Source: JBQQPY01 sp052258065 (GTDB taxonomy: Bacteria; Pseudomonadota; Gammaproteobacteria; Enterobacterales; Enterobacteriaceae). Taken from it: a stretch of DNA of 64,000 bases. Shown here piece after piece: positions 9,885 to 20,028 of this stretch (within the stretch, counting starts at the first letter, position 1; the number at the start of each line of letters is the position of its first letter). The position numbers were made by a program, and so were the translations under genes. The stretch lies in contig JBQQPY010000002.1 in assembly GCA_052258065.1 (NCBI GenBank), positions 1,612,001 through 1,676,000 on the forward strand. The letters are read 5' to 3'. The notes under the pieces were generated by a model. The model was given only the letters and a program-made list of their open reading frames with translations. It did not search any database and was not told the origin of the DNA.

Positions 9885-10680
9885 GCTTGCTAAAATTTCT
9901 AATTAGAAATTTTAGCTTGGAAACGCTATCTCAGTAGGATTTACAGCAGGTGAATAAATCAGACAATTAAAGAAGCATTGTGTCTTTATCCTAAATAACT
10001 TATGATACGAAGCTATCAATCTAAATTATCTATTATTACAGGAACAAGCGCTTTTTATATTTTATATAAGTAAAGAAAATATATTCTTTTTATTTCATCA
10101 AATATTATAATTGCACTTTATCCAGATAGACATACACTAGCGATGCGTGTTATCGTTTCTCAGTAGACGCACAGAAAATCAGTCCGGCATCATTAACCTG
10201 ATCTGCTGCGACTTTTTGATTTATTATTGTTATCTTTTAATCAAAAAAATAATCTTCCTTATTAAAAATATAACATTTTTATGCCATAATTTGCACACGT
10301 GAACTACATAGTCACACCCTTATTCATTGGCATATATAGTCTTTTGCCGTTATCATATCATGGTGAAAAAGTGCGATGTAGCCGTAAGTCTCGTTTAAAT
10401 ACTGAAGGTCCTCTTCAGAGAAGCCCGTTTTTATACAAAGCTAAATTATAAATTTTATCAATAAGCGTTAGGATAAAATCAGAATACGCATCAATTTTAT
10501 CCGCGTTTTAGGTCTCTTCTAGATTTAAGGCTATAACTTCTAGTATGATGGAATTGCTAACTCCAACGAACCGCTCTCATTGGAGAGATATGCTATTTAA
10601 AACTCAGAAAATTAGCCACAGCACATAAATGAAGAGCGCTTTCATTATCTAGAATAGACGAGAGTGCTCTAGTACCTTGA
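9885..10680 (-). mobile_element. IS630-family relic, first type, decayed
   Basis: Reverse copy. The C-terminal part (9900-9990) matches 23412-23480, and the N-terminal part (10380-10680) matches 24000-24305. The stretch between is largely unrecognisable. A worn terminal repeat (agagtgctct) lies at 10667-10676. Confidence 0.55.
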
Positions 10681-10719
10681 GAAATACAAATATATTATTA
10701 TGCTCACGTTAGAAAGAAA

Positions 10720-11045
10720 AAACATAACTGCAAGCGTTGCTTAGCAAGCATAAGCATACTAAACAAAATTTATTAATTCATTGATTTTATTGAAAATCAA
10801 CATTAATTAAACATAGTGGTGAGGCGTTAAAAAAAATTTTTAAATAGGCGCTTGCAAGATCAAGAAGGTCAAGCGTTTTGTCGAAGAAGAGCTGAAGGCA
10901 ATCCCTAAGCCGCAAACCGAGAAGATGGATATATATACCAAAGTGCATTGCATTGCGCTCAGTTTCGGTAAATCCCAAAAGGGTAGAGACAGTGGATATT
11001 ACCACTGCTTTCGGATAAAGCAGTAAAACTGCAATATCAGTGTAA
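10720..11045 (+). mobile_element. IS630-family relic, second type
   Basis: Forward reading gives EEELKAIPKPQTEKMD then TKVHCIALSFG-SQKGRDSG, a decayed form of the KPRTRQPK...LIALACSEPPEGR region that precedes the DDE domain in this IS630 group. Aligned with 47030-47330. Confidence 0.55.
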
Positions 11046-11145
11046 GAATATACCATTTAGCTCTCAGAAAAAATTAGCTAGAGTGTATAGATAGATGGAT
11101 ATTTAATAAACTAAAATAGATCAAAAGTGCTTTCGGAAAAGAAGC
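11046..11145 (-). mobile_element. IS630-family relic, first type, terminal fragment
   Basis: A short minus-strand end of the element, with tatttaataaactaaaat and tcaaaagtgct forming the worn terminus at about 11100-11140. Bases 11146-11499 hold no recognised element, although the cyaA relic may reach into this stretch. Confidence 0.5.
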
Positions 11146-11499
11146 GAAGATTGGGTCTGAATTGCATGACACGTGCTTATTAGGCATTATTCAACAGAGC
11201 ACTAATCTACTTGAACAACATCCTCTAGTTTAAGCTTGACTAGACAAAAAACGTAATTAAGTTATTAAATAATCATTATCACTTTTTGTCAAAACTAGGA
11301 TTATTACAACTTGACATAGTAATCCTTAACCGAAGAAAAAACGAATAAAAAATGCCTGGTTACGTACTTTTGCTCTAGAAAAGCTGAGGCGCTCGAAAAA
11401 CAGCCCTAGGTCCTTCCCCGCTACACGTACCGCTTTAAGCCGCGATGGATTCTGATAAATACTGGAGAGGTGTAGCGCAATACATTTAGCGCCGCCTGC

Positions 11500-13333
11500 T
11501 TACCGCTGAAATGCATGAATCTGCACTTTATTCCACGAGTTACGATAACGCAGATCAATACTGCCGACTAGACACTGCTGATGGCTGAAGCTGAACACAT
11601 CCAGCTTACGGAAATCGAAATGCACCACTTGATTTCGGAATGATGCGGTGAGATCGTGTTCCAGATTGACGATAATCGCTAGATGACAAATTTCGCATGG
11701 GCTGTAGAGTACCTGAGGGGTCAGCGACGGCGCCCGCAACGGAAAGTGGTCGGCGCATCGGCGATCAGCTGATTCAGCTTGACACTATCGCAAGTATCGC
11801 TGCCCCTAATATGCATCTGGATAAAGTGAGTCAACAGCCTATTAAATCAAGCCCGGCAACTAATTTATTGAGATAGCGGTTATATTCCAGCGGCTAGTAG
11901 CTAATGATAGCATCCATCGACGGCGACTGACTGCATAAGTACCAGCCAGTGTGGTTGGCACGTTCTGGCGGGACGTGTAAGAAGGTCAGATCTGCTTCAG
12001 ACAGATCCAGCGAGATCTGCGAATTGAGCAATGTCACTTTGCCTGGCAGCGCTTCGAAGGCCGCATATAGCTTACGAGTCAGCACGCCGATATCTTGCGG
12101 GCTGGCGCTCACGCTCAAATTATTACGGCGTGCGAACCGGATTAGATTGTGATAACTCTGCATCATCGCATCAAGCAGCTCGTTATGCGCTTCACGCACT
12201 TGGTTTATCTTCCAGTTGACGCGATTGTCTAGCATTTTCAACCGCGCTTTATCCCAGCCCCATCTCGTCATTAGTTGCGTCAGGATCTTACGCCGCCAAG
12301 GAGTGCCTGTTGGGTCCTGCGACAATTTTTCGCACACCTTCAGATAAAAACAGCGGCGCACCATATCCAGCCGCTTCATGTCGTTTATTTGGGTCAGGTA
12401 GTACGTTACCCGCTCTAACATCATGCAGTAAGGATCGAGACCAAAAGACACGATTTTGCCGTCATGGAGTCGCTGTTTAATCTGCATCGCCAACAGTTCG
12501 GTATGAGGATATTCCCAGGAGTAGGCTTCCAGAAGAAGCGTTTTCAGTACCGCTTTATAGGGAGAGCTGATGCTTTTATACAGCTGCCACAGGCTACTAC
12601 CGAAATATTCTTCGGCAGACAGAGTGCCCAGGCCGCCTAAATCGAGCCACTCGTTTGGTGACAGCGCGCCGCGGGCATACAGCGACAAAACATATTCGTC
12701 GTAATGTGCTTCTTTGTTTCCCGGAATCATGCTCCAGAGGATACGTTTTCCGCCCATGCGCACAGCGGTGCGATAGAATTCATCCAGCAGCAGTATATGC
12801 TGAGTAGAGCCGCAGTCATCATCTCCTAAAGTGCCGCTTTCGTTATGGCGAAAACGGTTTTCATCTATCAAAAAGAAGTTGACCTCTACGCCCTGGCACG
12901 TCGCCCATTGCTCCAGCAAGTCGCACTTACAATGTAACTGGGCACGTTCTTCATTGTCCAGCCAGGATTGATGACATACCCAAATATCTAGATCAGAATC
13001 AGGATTTTGGCCGATAGAGGAGGTACTACCCATTGAGTAAACGCCGGTAATAGGCTGCTCGCCGCTACCTGGAATAGCCACTGCAACGCCAGTCTGGCAG
13101 CGAATGTTGTCAAGCCAAACGCGCTGCATTGCGTCCGGAGTATAAAAAGAGATGCCGTGAGGCACATTGCCGTCTAGGTAACCCGGAAGCATCGGATGAT
13201 GGAAATGTAATAAGGTTGGCAGCAAACTGTATACCTGTTGAAAATCTGGCCCCATGGCTGCTAACGCACGCTGCACCCGAAGTTGGTTAATCGCGTCCAG
13301 TCTCTGTTTCAAGTTTTCAATGTAGAAATACAA
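11500..13333 (-). pseudogene. cyaA: Adenylate cyclase, class I, truncated after the catalytic domain
   Basis: CyaA makes cyclic AMP for CRP. The open frame 13333-11894 (479 residues) starts at TTG like the E. coli gene and aligns closely with its N-terminal half, including GSTSSIGQNPDSDLDIWVCH (about 101-120), the nucleotidyltransferase centre. The frame stops at TAG after DAIISY. Beyond it, in-frame PLEYNRYLNKLVA and then an out-of-frame stretch at 11739-11500 (LYSPCEICHLAIIVNLE) show the regulatory C-terminal half decaying. The family is about 848 residues long. The gene is divergent from hemC, as in enterobacteria. The catalytic half is open and well conserved, so a short unregulated cyclase is possible. 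I still class the locus as a pseudogene. Confidence 0.8.
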
Positions 13334-13615
13334 GACTCTTACCTGATTGTCACGGTGTTAGAAAAACCCGTTTTCCATCCGACCAACCTAGTGAGTAGCA
13401 TAATTATTGGCCGTCAAATGCTGGAAACATGATCAATCTAACACCTTGCTGATTGATCGTAAAGAAAGTTACACTACCCATTGAGCATCGCACTATCCCC
13501 GGCGGCAACTTGTTATTCCTTTTTGCTCCCTTTTTACCTTGCTTTTGGCTTAGCCAGCAACCACTAATGCCGTTTCACTATCAGTATGAAATAGTATATA
13601 AACAATAAATATGCA
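13334..13615. promoter_or_regulatory. Divergent cyaA/hemC intergenic region
   Basis: This is the 282-base control region shared by cyaA and hemC in enterobacteria. I see an AT-rich stretch just before hemC (atgaaatagtatataaac) that could hold a -10, but no clear CRP site. hemC has no obvious Shine-Dalgarno sequence. Confidence 0.4.
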
Positions 13616-14563
13616 ATGATTATTCAAGACAACCTTCTAAGAATCGCTACTCGACAAAGCCCCTTAGCGCTTTGGCAAGCGATGTACGTACGCGATGCAT
13701 TGCTGCACCATCATCCATCTTTACAGGTGGAGCTAGTGCCCCTGGTAACTCGAGGCGACATCATCATTGACACGCCGCTAGCAAAAGTAGGTGGCAAGGG
13801 ATTGTTCATCAAGGAATTAGAACGAGCGCTCCTAGAATATCGCGCCGATATCGCGGTCCATTCTATGAAGGATGTCACGGCATCTTTCCCAGACGGCCTG
13901 GGGCTTTGTGTGCTGTGCGAACGCGCCGATCCGCACGATGCCTTCGTCAGTCCACGTTATGCCAATCTCGACGCGCTACCGTTAGGCGCGATTATCGGCA
14001 CCTCAAGCCTGCGTCGACAGTGCCAGCTGCGAGAACGGCGCCCTGATTTGCAGATATGCAATCTGCGCGGCAATGTGAGCACAAGGTTAGCGAAACTCGA
14101 TCAAGGCGACTTTGATGCTGTTATCTTGGCTGTTTCCGGTCTAAAACGACTGGGTTTAAAGGAACGCATCCGTCAGGTCATTGATCCTGCGGACTCGCTT
14201 CCGGCCGTAGGTCAAGGGGCGATAGGTATCGAATGCCGGCTAGATGATGCCCACGCGCTGACCTTGATAGCACCATTGCATCACCGGGAAACCGCCCTGC
14301 GCGTCAGGGCTGAACGTGCCATAAACACACGTCTGCAAGGGGGATGTCAGGTGCCTATCGGCAGTTATGCCGTACTCGATGGAGACGAAGTCTGGCTGCG
14401 CGCTCTGGTAGGCGCGCCGGATGGCACGATCGTTATCCGCAGTGAAGGTCGGGCACCGCAATCCCAAGCAGAGCAGCTCAGCCAGCGCGTAGCTGACGAT
14501 TTACTGGATCGCGGCGCTCGCGCTATTTTAGCTCAGGTTTATAAGGACAACCCGCCGCAATGA
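13616..14563 (+). CDS. hemC: Porphobilinogen deaminase (hydroxymethylbilane synthase)
   Basis: Joins four porphobilinogen units into hydroxymethylbilane in the cytoplasm, using a covalent dipyrromethane cofactor. The 315-residue product matches E. coli HemC throughout. It shows LRIATRQSPLALWQ at the N terminus, VTRGD, AVHSMKDV (about 80-87), GTSSLRRQCQL (about 130-140), LRGNVSTRL, PAVGQGAIGIECR and the cofactor cysteine in LQGGCQVPIGSYA (about 240-252). The start gives MIIQDNLLRIATRQ. The stop overlaps the hemD start by ATGA, so the two genes are translationally coupled. Intact. Confidence 0.97.
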   Translation: MIIQDNLLRIATRQSPLALWQAMYVRDALLHHHPSLQVELVPLVTRGDIIIDTPLAKVGGKGLFIKELERALLEYRADIAVHSMKDVTASFPDGLGLCVLCERADPHDAFVSPRYANLDALPLGAIIGTSSLRRQCQLRERRPDLQICNLRGNVSTRLAKLDQGDFDAVILAVSGLKRLGLKERIRQVIDPADSLPAVGQGAIGIECRLDDAHALTLIAPLHHRETALRVRAERAINTRLQGGCQVPIGSYAVLDGDEVWLRALVGAPDGTIVIRSEGRAPQSQAEQLSQRVADDLLDRGARAILAQVYKDNPPQ

Positions 14564-15300
14564 GCATTCTTATCACCCGCCCATCGCCCGCAGGCGAAGA
14601 GCTGGTAAATAGGCTGCGTGCACGCGGTAAATCCGCCTGGCATCTACCGCTTATCGACTTTATTCCCGGCAATGATCTGCCGTATCTTTCGCTACGCCTA
14701 GCTGATTTGTCTGCCGGCGATTTACTATTTATCGTCTCACAGCATGCAATCAACTATGCCCACCCTTGGCTAACACAGAAGAGCATCAGTTGGCCGACTA
14801 GATTAGACTATTACGCTGTGGGGCGCAGCACCGGCCTGCAGCTGCATAGTGTGAGCGGATTGCCGGTCAGCTATCCTGACGAGGGAGAAACTAGCGAAGA
14901 TTTACTGCGCTTGCCGACGCTGACGCGCATCGACGGCAAGTGCGCGCTAATCCTACGCGGCAACGGAGGACGGGAAGTGTTGGAACAAACCCTGCGCCAA
15001 CGCGGCGTGCAAACCACTTGTTGCGAATGCTACCGCCGTAGCCCTATATATTATAATGGGGAAGAGCAGGCTCGACGCATTCGGAGGTTAGGCATTGATA
15101 CGCTGGTAATTACCAGCGGCGAAATGTTACAGCAATTCTATACTTTAATGCCTGAATACTATCGCCGTGCTTTGCTGATTCCATGCCGGCTGATAGTAGT
15201 CAGCGAACGTTTAGCCATACTTGCCCGCCAATTAGGCTGGACGGATATCATCGTAGCGAACGCGGCAGACAACGATTCATTGATGCGCGCATTGCTCTAA
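14560..15300 (+). CDS. hemD: Uroporphyrinogen-III synthase
   Basis: Closes and inverts ring D of hydroxymethylbilane to give uroporphyrinogen III. The product has 246 residues, the usual length. The N terminus ILITRPSPAGEELVNRLRARG is typical of the family, as are the central ALILRGNGGREVLEQTLRQRG (about 128-147) and the VITSGEMLQQF word (about 184-194). Sequence conservation in this family is low, so gene order (hemC-hemD-hemX-hemY) supports the call strongly. It overlaps hemC by four bases. No lesion seen. Confidence 0.95.
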   Translation: MSILITRPSPAGEELVNRLRARGKSAWHLPLIDFIPGNDLPYLSLRLADLSAGDLLFIVSQHAINYAHPWLTQKSISWPTRLDYYAVGRSTGLQLHSVSGLPVSYPDEGETSEDLLRLPTLTRIDGKCALILRGNGGREVLEQTLRQRGVQTTCCECYRRSPIYYNGEEQARRIRRLGIDTLVITSGEMLQQFYTLMPEYYRRALLIPCRLIVVSERLAILARQLGWTDIIVANAADNDSLMRALL

Positions 15301-15323
15301 ATTTAATCATAGAATAGGCCAGC

Positions 15324-16537
15324 ATGACGGAACACACTACTCGAACGTTCCCACGGGATGACGTGAGCATGAAGACACATAGCCCGCACGCTTCGCTCCC
15401 GCTTTTCGGCAATACTGGGCCTCGGCCCGCAGCACTCTCGCGCGACGGGGAAAAAAGATTCTACCCGCCGGTAACAGTAAACCTGATAAAACGGCTGCCG
15501 ACCATCGGCTTCTGGCATTGACACTAGCGGTGCTGGGCCTAATCATTGCTGTTTCTCTAGGCATTGGTATCTACATTACTGCTTGCCAGCAGATTCACCA
15601 ACAAGAGGTCGCCCGGGCACGCCTGGAGGCAAGTCTAAATGAGCTGAATCACGTGCAGCAGACGCAGTACCAGCAATACCAGGAATCACTGGCTGCCCAG
15701 AGACAAGCGCTAAAAACTGCGCAATCGCAGCAGGAGGCACAGGGGCGCGAGCTAGAGAATTTGCAGAACAAACTGATGGCTATCACCGGAACTAACGTTA
15801 ATACCTGGTTGCTATCGCAGGCGGATTTCCTAGTGAAAATGGCCGAACGCAAATTGTGGAGCGACCGGGATATCATCACCGCTAGCGCGCTGCTGAAAAG
15901 CGCAGACGTCAGTCTAGCGAAAATGAATGATCCGAGCCTGACCGAGGCAAGGCAGGCGATCACTGAGGACATTAGCACACTAGCCGGCATCAGTCAGATA
16001 GATTTCGATGGCATTATCCTAAAGCTTAACCAGTTGACTAATCAGGTAGATAATCTACGGTTGGCCGATAATGACAACAATGAATCGTCTAGGAATAATG
16101 ACAGCGGAGAATTATCGGAGTCAATTCAAGACTGGCGACAAAACCTTAGCAAAAGTTGGTTTAGTTTCATAAACTATTTTATTACAGTGCACCGCCGCGA
16201 TATCTATGCCAACCCGCTACTAGCACCTAATGAGGGTATCTATCTGCGGGAAAATATTCGCGCCCGACTGCTGGTCGCGGCCCAGGCGGTGCCGCGCTAT
16301 CAGAATGAAATCTATCAGCAGTCGCTGAATTCCGTATCTACCTGGGTGCGCGCCTATTTTAATTGTGATATTGACGATGCTAATACCCGGGCTTTCCTAA
16401 GCCAACTTGACGCTTTAGGCCAAGAGAAGATTAGTATGGACCTGCCGGATAGCCTACAAAGCCAGCATTTGCTGAATAAACTGATGCAGCCTCGGTTGCG
16501 CAATCTGCTGGCACAGCCAGAGGCTCCGGCTACATAG
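15324..16537 (+). pseudogene. hemX: HemX-like membrane protein, frame broken at an A6 run
   Basis: HemX is a single-pass inner-membrane protein with a long coiled-coil periplasmic part. It is encoded with hemCD, and its role is unsettled. The N-terminal piece (15324-15521) and the main frame (15518-16537) join if one A is added to the A6 run at 15451-15456: GEKR becomes GEKKILPAGNSKPDK, leading into the membrane segment ALTLAVLGLIIAVSLGIGIY and a product of 404 residues (E. coli about 393). The rest is intact, with WLLSQADFLVKMAERKLWSD, NQVDNLRLADND and NIRARLLVAAQAVPR conserved. No good start exists inside the second frame. The next gene, hemY, is clearly broken, so hemX may be on its way out or may be read by slippage. 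Confidence 0.8.
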
Positions 16538-16549
16538 AGAAAATAAGCG

Positions 16550-17008
16550 ATGATTAAAGTCTTATTGCTGTTTATCCTGCTGTGCGCAGGGATTGTCTTT
16601 GGCCCGCTGTTCGCCAGTTATCAGGGATACGTGCTGATCCAGACCGATAATTACAATATTAAAACCAGTGTCACCGGTCTGGTCATTATTCTAATCCTGA
16701 CGATTATTGTTTTATTTATCATCGAATGGGCAATCCGTCGACTGTTTCGAATCGGAGCTTGTGTCCGCCGCTGGTTTTACGGCCGTAAAAATTATCGTGC
16801 CCAAGCACACCCGGGCGACGCTGATGAAACTGACAGAAAGATTGTTCAATTGAAGAGCTCCTAGCGCGCTAGGCCGTGCACAGCAAGAAGCTGGTGGGCA
16901 ATTATCTGCTGGCAGTGGAGATCGCACAGAAGAGCAAGGACTACTTACGCACCAATCAGTACCTGGACCACGCAGCGAAAATGCCGGACAACAGTCACTT
17001 TGGGTAGA
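16550..17008 (+). pseudogene. hemY: HemY (haem-locus membrane TPR protein), truncated
   Basis: The first 75-80 residues match E. coli HemY: two membrane segments, GYVLIQTDNYNI-TSVTGL, and IEWAIRRLFRIGA. The frame then shifts near 16800-16860 and ends at 16864. A further piece, VGNYLLAVEIAQKSKDYLRT (about 16890-16950), matches the start of the TPR part in another frame, and everything after about 17008 is lost. The family is about 400 residues long. A membrane anchor of 104 residues could still be made, but no function is expected. Confidence 0.85.
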
Positions 17009-17099
17009 CATGACCTGAGTGCATATCTAGCTCGCTCTTAATAAGAATGATGCCGCCTGCTACAGCAGCAAAAACCACATTTTCTATAGCTGCAATGAA

Positions 17100-18400
17100 T
17101 GTAGCATTGGCTTCTGGCGGTATACCCGAGCCGATCTTTTTTTCATGATTTTAGTTCATTTTTTAGTGCGTTTTTTACTATTTTACACCTGTTTACTCGG
17201 TTTGTGAATTAGAAAAAATCAAGACCTGCTTTGACAAAAACCCTTAACCGAAGCCCTTTTACGGACACCTATTTGTAAAATCTCCGCTAACGCTTCGTGA
17301 TTCGGTCGCTTTACGTATTCAGTTAATTTATTATAATTCAAGAACTTAATATTTTGATAATTTTCTATACGACATGCTGGCTATGGATGATAAACGCTTC
17401 ACATATTAAATAACGAATAAAGAGCTTTAGGCATGATCAGTAGTAAAATGCTAATTGATCTTGGTTTTTCCAGGGTCGCTTTTATCTGTCAAGAGATGAT
17501 TTTACTTCGCAATCTCTAAATATCATTGATATGACGTTTCAGGAATTAGCTAATCAGTACATTGTGTTTGATTTCTGCTATGTTTATCTAACTATCATGT
17601 TTGTTATTTTAATAAATTTAAAGCAATCTTATGAGACCTTGACCTGATCCGGCAGAAATGCTAAGCATAACAAACTTGGGCTGTAGATATTAAGGTTTTC
17701 CATAACTATAGGAATTTGTTAGGCGTAAAAATATTATTTTGAGATTTGCTTAAGAAAGTAAGTCTAATTTTTCCTGGCTCTATATGCAGTCACTTTAGTT
17801 AACCGAAAACCGGCTCACAATTCACTAGTCATAAAGGCGCTGCACACCCACAGCCGTTTTTATTCTAGTCTTCACGAATGGGCCAGCCCTTCACTGTGGT
17901 GCTAAATGTGTATATACAATCAATTATTAATGAGAGGTCTTGTTCATGCAAACTACCGGATATATTGAGTAATAGAGCCGACGATAAACGTTCAGAATTT
18001 TCTCTACGGCCCTAATGGATATAGCATGAATGGTCGTGGTATAAACCAGCTAATCTTTATCCAGGGTTTCATTTTATTTTTTAGTGTGTGTTTTGCTGTT
18101 TTACGAAAGATCGTTTTTACATATTTCAGTTCCATAGCTTTATCGGCAAGAAACTGTAAAGTTCACTGTCCTCGCCTCTCTGGCGGCTTACTGCAGCTAA
18201 ACTCAAGTAAATCCACTACAGCATCATTCTATACAATACAAAGGAAGAATGCTTGATCAGATTGATCTTTTGTGTACCTTATTTAAAATTTGCCTAACGC
18301 TTCGCAACTCTGTCTCTTTGTATGTCTAATTAATATATCCAATAAAATCAATGCGTTGATAATTTTCTTTATAGCATGCTTACTCTTTCCAACCAACGTT
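17100..18400 (-). mobile_element. Two direct, diverged copies of an IS630-family relic, second type
   Basis: Bases 17150-17430 and 18070-18420 resemble each other in the same order, so the stretch looks like a tandem pair of the same element. On the minus strand of 17630-17960, frames give KVTAYRARKN then PIVMENLNIYSPSLL, the DDE-domain words of this IS630 group, also seen at 5150-5600. No intact frame. The small open frame at 18026-18256 is not a gene. Confidence 0.5.
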
Positions 18401-18519
18401 TACAGTTAAACTTTTTCTTCCGATGTAAGAGTAATAATGTATTTTCATTCCTCCATTTTAGAGAATGTTTAGCTCTGACTACAGATACTTCAACCGCTAC
18501 TTTTACGCGTTAAAATACT

Positions 18520-18905
18520 AGATCACTTTCATTTATTCTGGTTTATTAAATAGCCATGGTTCTATATGCTGTAGCTAATTTTTTCTGAAATTTAAATTAG
18601 ACATTCTTACAGTGAGAACTTGAGATCGTGCATAATCACCTTGATTAAGGCAGATAGCCCTGTAGGGGCACAGAAGATAGCTATCAAATAGGCTTATCTA
18701 CTTTTTTATCTTTCCCTTGATTTACCAGATTTTAATCCTATCAAGATCGTGTCTCCCAAGCTGAAATCACTGCTTAGAAAATATATAGCAAGAACTGTTA
18801 ATTCGCTGTTGAATACGATCACTCAAGATATTGAGATAATTTCCTATAAAGATTGGTACAATTTTTTGTAGCAGTGGAAGATACACAGAAATAGATAAAT
18901 AGTAC
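18520..18905 (+). mobile_element. IS630-family relic, first type, with internal deletion
   Basis: Forward copy in which the N-terminal helix-turn-helix region (to about 18695) is joined directly to the C-terminal LPDFNPIKI-like end (from about 18705). About 600 bases present in the copies at 2240 and 5895 are missing. Confidence 0.6.
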
Positions 18906-18919
18906 GAAATAAATGAACA

Positions 18920-19060
18920 GCACTATGGACAAATTTAAGTATTTCTTTGACCGATATTATGACTTGAAATCACTGATACTATAACAGTATTGAAAGCATG
19001 AACAATGCCATGCAGCTTGTTAAAGCTAACTGAGTAATTAATTATAAGTAAATGGCATTT
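18920..19060 (+). mobile_element. IS1595-family relic
   Basis: A short forward fragment (tgacttgaaatcactgatac ... atgccatgcagcttgttaaa) matching the relics at 545-835 and 33995-34215. Confidence 0.5.
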
Positions 19061-19709
19061 GTGAATTATACTCTATTAATCTTATTTTTAATTTTTCAAT
19101 AATTTTTTATATATACTTATAATTTATATAGAATAACTATTCTTTTATATTTTATTTTGGAATAAACTCAATTATCCATAGCTAGAATCCAGAGAGTAAA
19201 CAGCGTATAATATTGACTTATTTATTTTAAAACAGCGTTATCTCTAATTTAACCATCATAAGCCGCAGCACCTTGAGTGTCTACAACCGTAAGTATCGCG
19301 GAATATATTGCCAAGCATATTGCTAGCATCCTTAAACAGCGGCGCTTCAGGACCATATCCTGCAGCGGAATTGAATCATAAGAGCCTGTAAGCTCCGTAA
19401 AACGCTAGTGAGCTGCAGAGCATTTACAGCTACTGCCGGAATAATTGACGGTGAAAGCACGCTGGCTCTCCGAGGTTATCCCTGGCGCAACCAGCATCGG
19501 TAACAGCGAATACGTTTTTCGATAAGATTGACGCCTTAGCTCATCAGCTTACGACACTTGGTGCCTAACAGATCAGCGAGGCTCTGAAGATTAATATTAC
19601 CCAGCATGTCTGGCTCTAACGGAAATCTAGAGAATAAAATTGATAACGCAAATAAAAGCACGTAGATAGCATTTTTATGTATAATTTTGGTTAAAATTTG
19701 CGGATAACT
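19061..19709. other. Decayed spacer left of oriC
   Basis: In enterobacteria mioC lies here, reading into oriC. I find no trace of it. The GC-richer part at 19260-19560 looks like an eroded gene, and on the minus strand it gives LPMLVAPGITSESQRAFTV and LQDMVLKRRCLRM. I could not identify it. Confidence 0.4.
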
Positions 19710-19925
19710 AGTAGTTATCCAATGTATAACTCTAAGCATCGCATTGGCCTGTGGATAAAATCCACAAAAAATCCCTGCTTATACCGGCAAGGATCACCGA
19801 TCATTCACAGGCTTAATGGATCGATAATATATTGTATAGGTTGATTAAAAGTGGCTTATCCACAGATAAACACGATCCTTAATAGTAAAAATAAAAAAAT
19901 ATTTTAAATAAAAAACCTTGATTTC
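19710..19925. other. oriC: Chromosomal replication origin oriC
   Basis: The stretch resembles the E. coli origin read from the mioC side towards mnmG. It has perfect DnaA boxes at 19750-19758 (TGTGGATAA) and 19856-19864 (TTATCCACA), R3-like TCATTCACA at 19801-19809, and TTATCCAAT at 19715-19723. A 17-base stretch, GGATCACCGATCATTCA (19791-19807), is identical to the E. coli origin as I recall it. GATC sites are dense (19792, 19798, 19820, 19874). An AT-rich stretch at 19880-19925, next to mnmG, would be the unwinding region. Confidence 0.85.
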
Positions 19926-20028
19926 ATTATACACGGATCTTCCGGCTTTATATCCCAGCTAAACATGAGTAGAATAGTCTTGCCAGACCCTTTGACGATC
20001 TTTCGCTTTTACGTGAGGTGTTTTTACC

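Noticed and set aside
10787..11056. Open frame of 89 codons on the minus strand
   Set aside because: It is the antisense of a decayed IS630-type transposase (forward TKVHCIALSFG). No ribosome site and no homology.
18026..18256. Open frame of 76 codons with a hydrophobic N terminus
   Set aside because: It lies in one of two diverged repeat copies, is not conserved between them, and has no ribosome site. Chance frame in AT-rich DNA.
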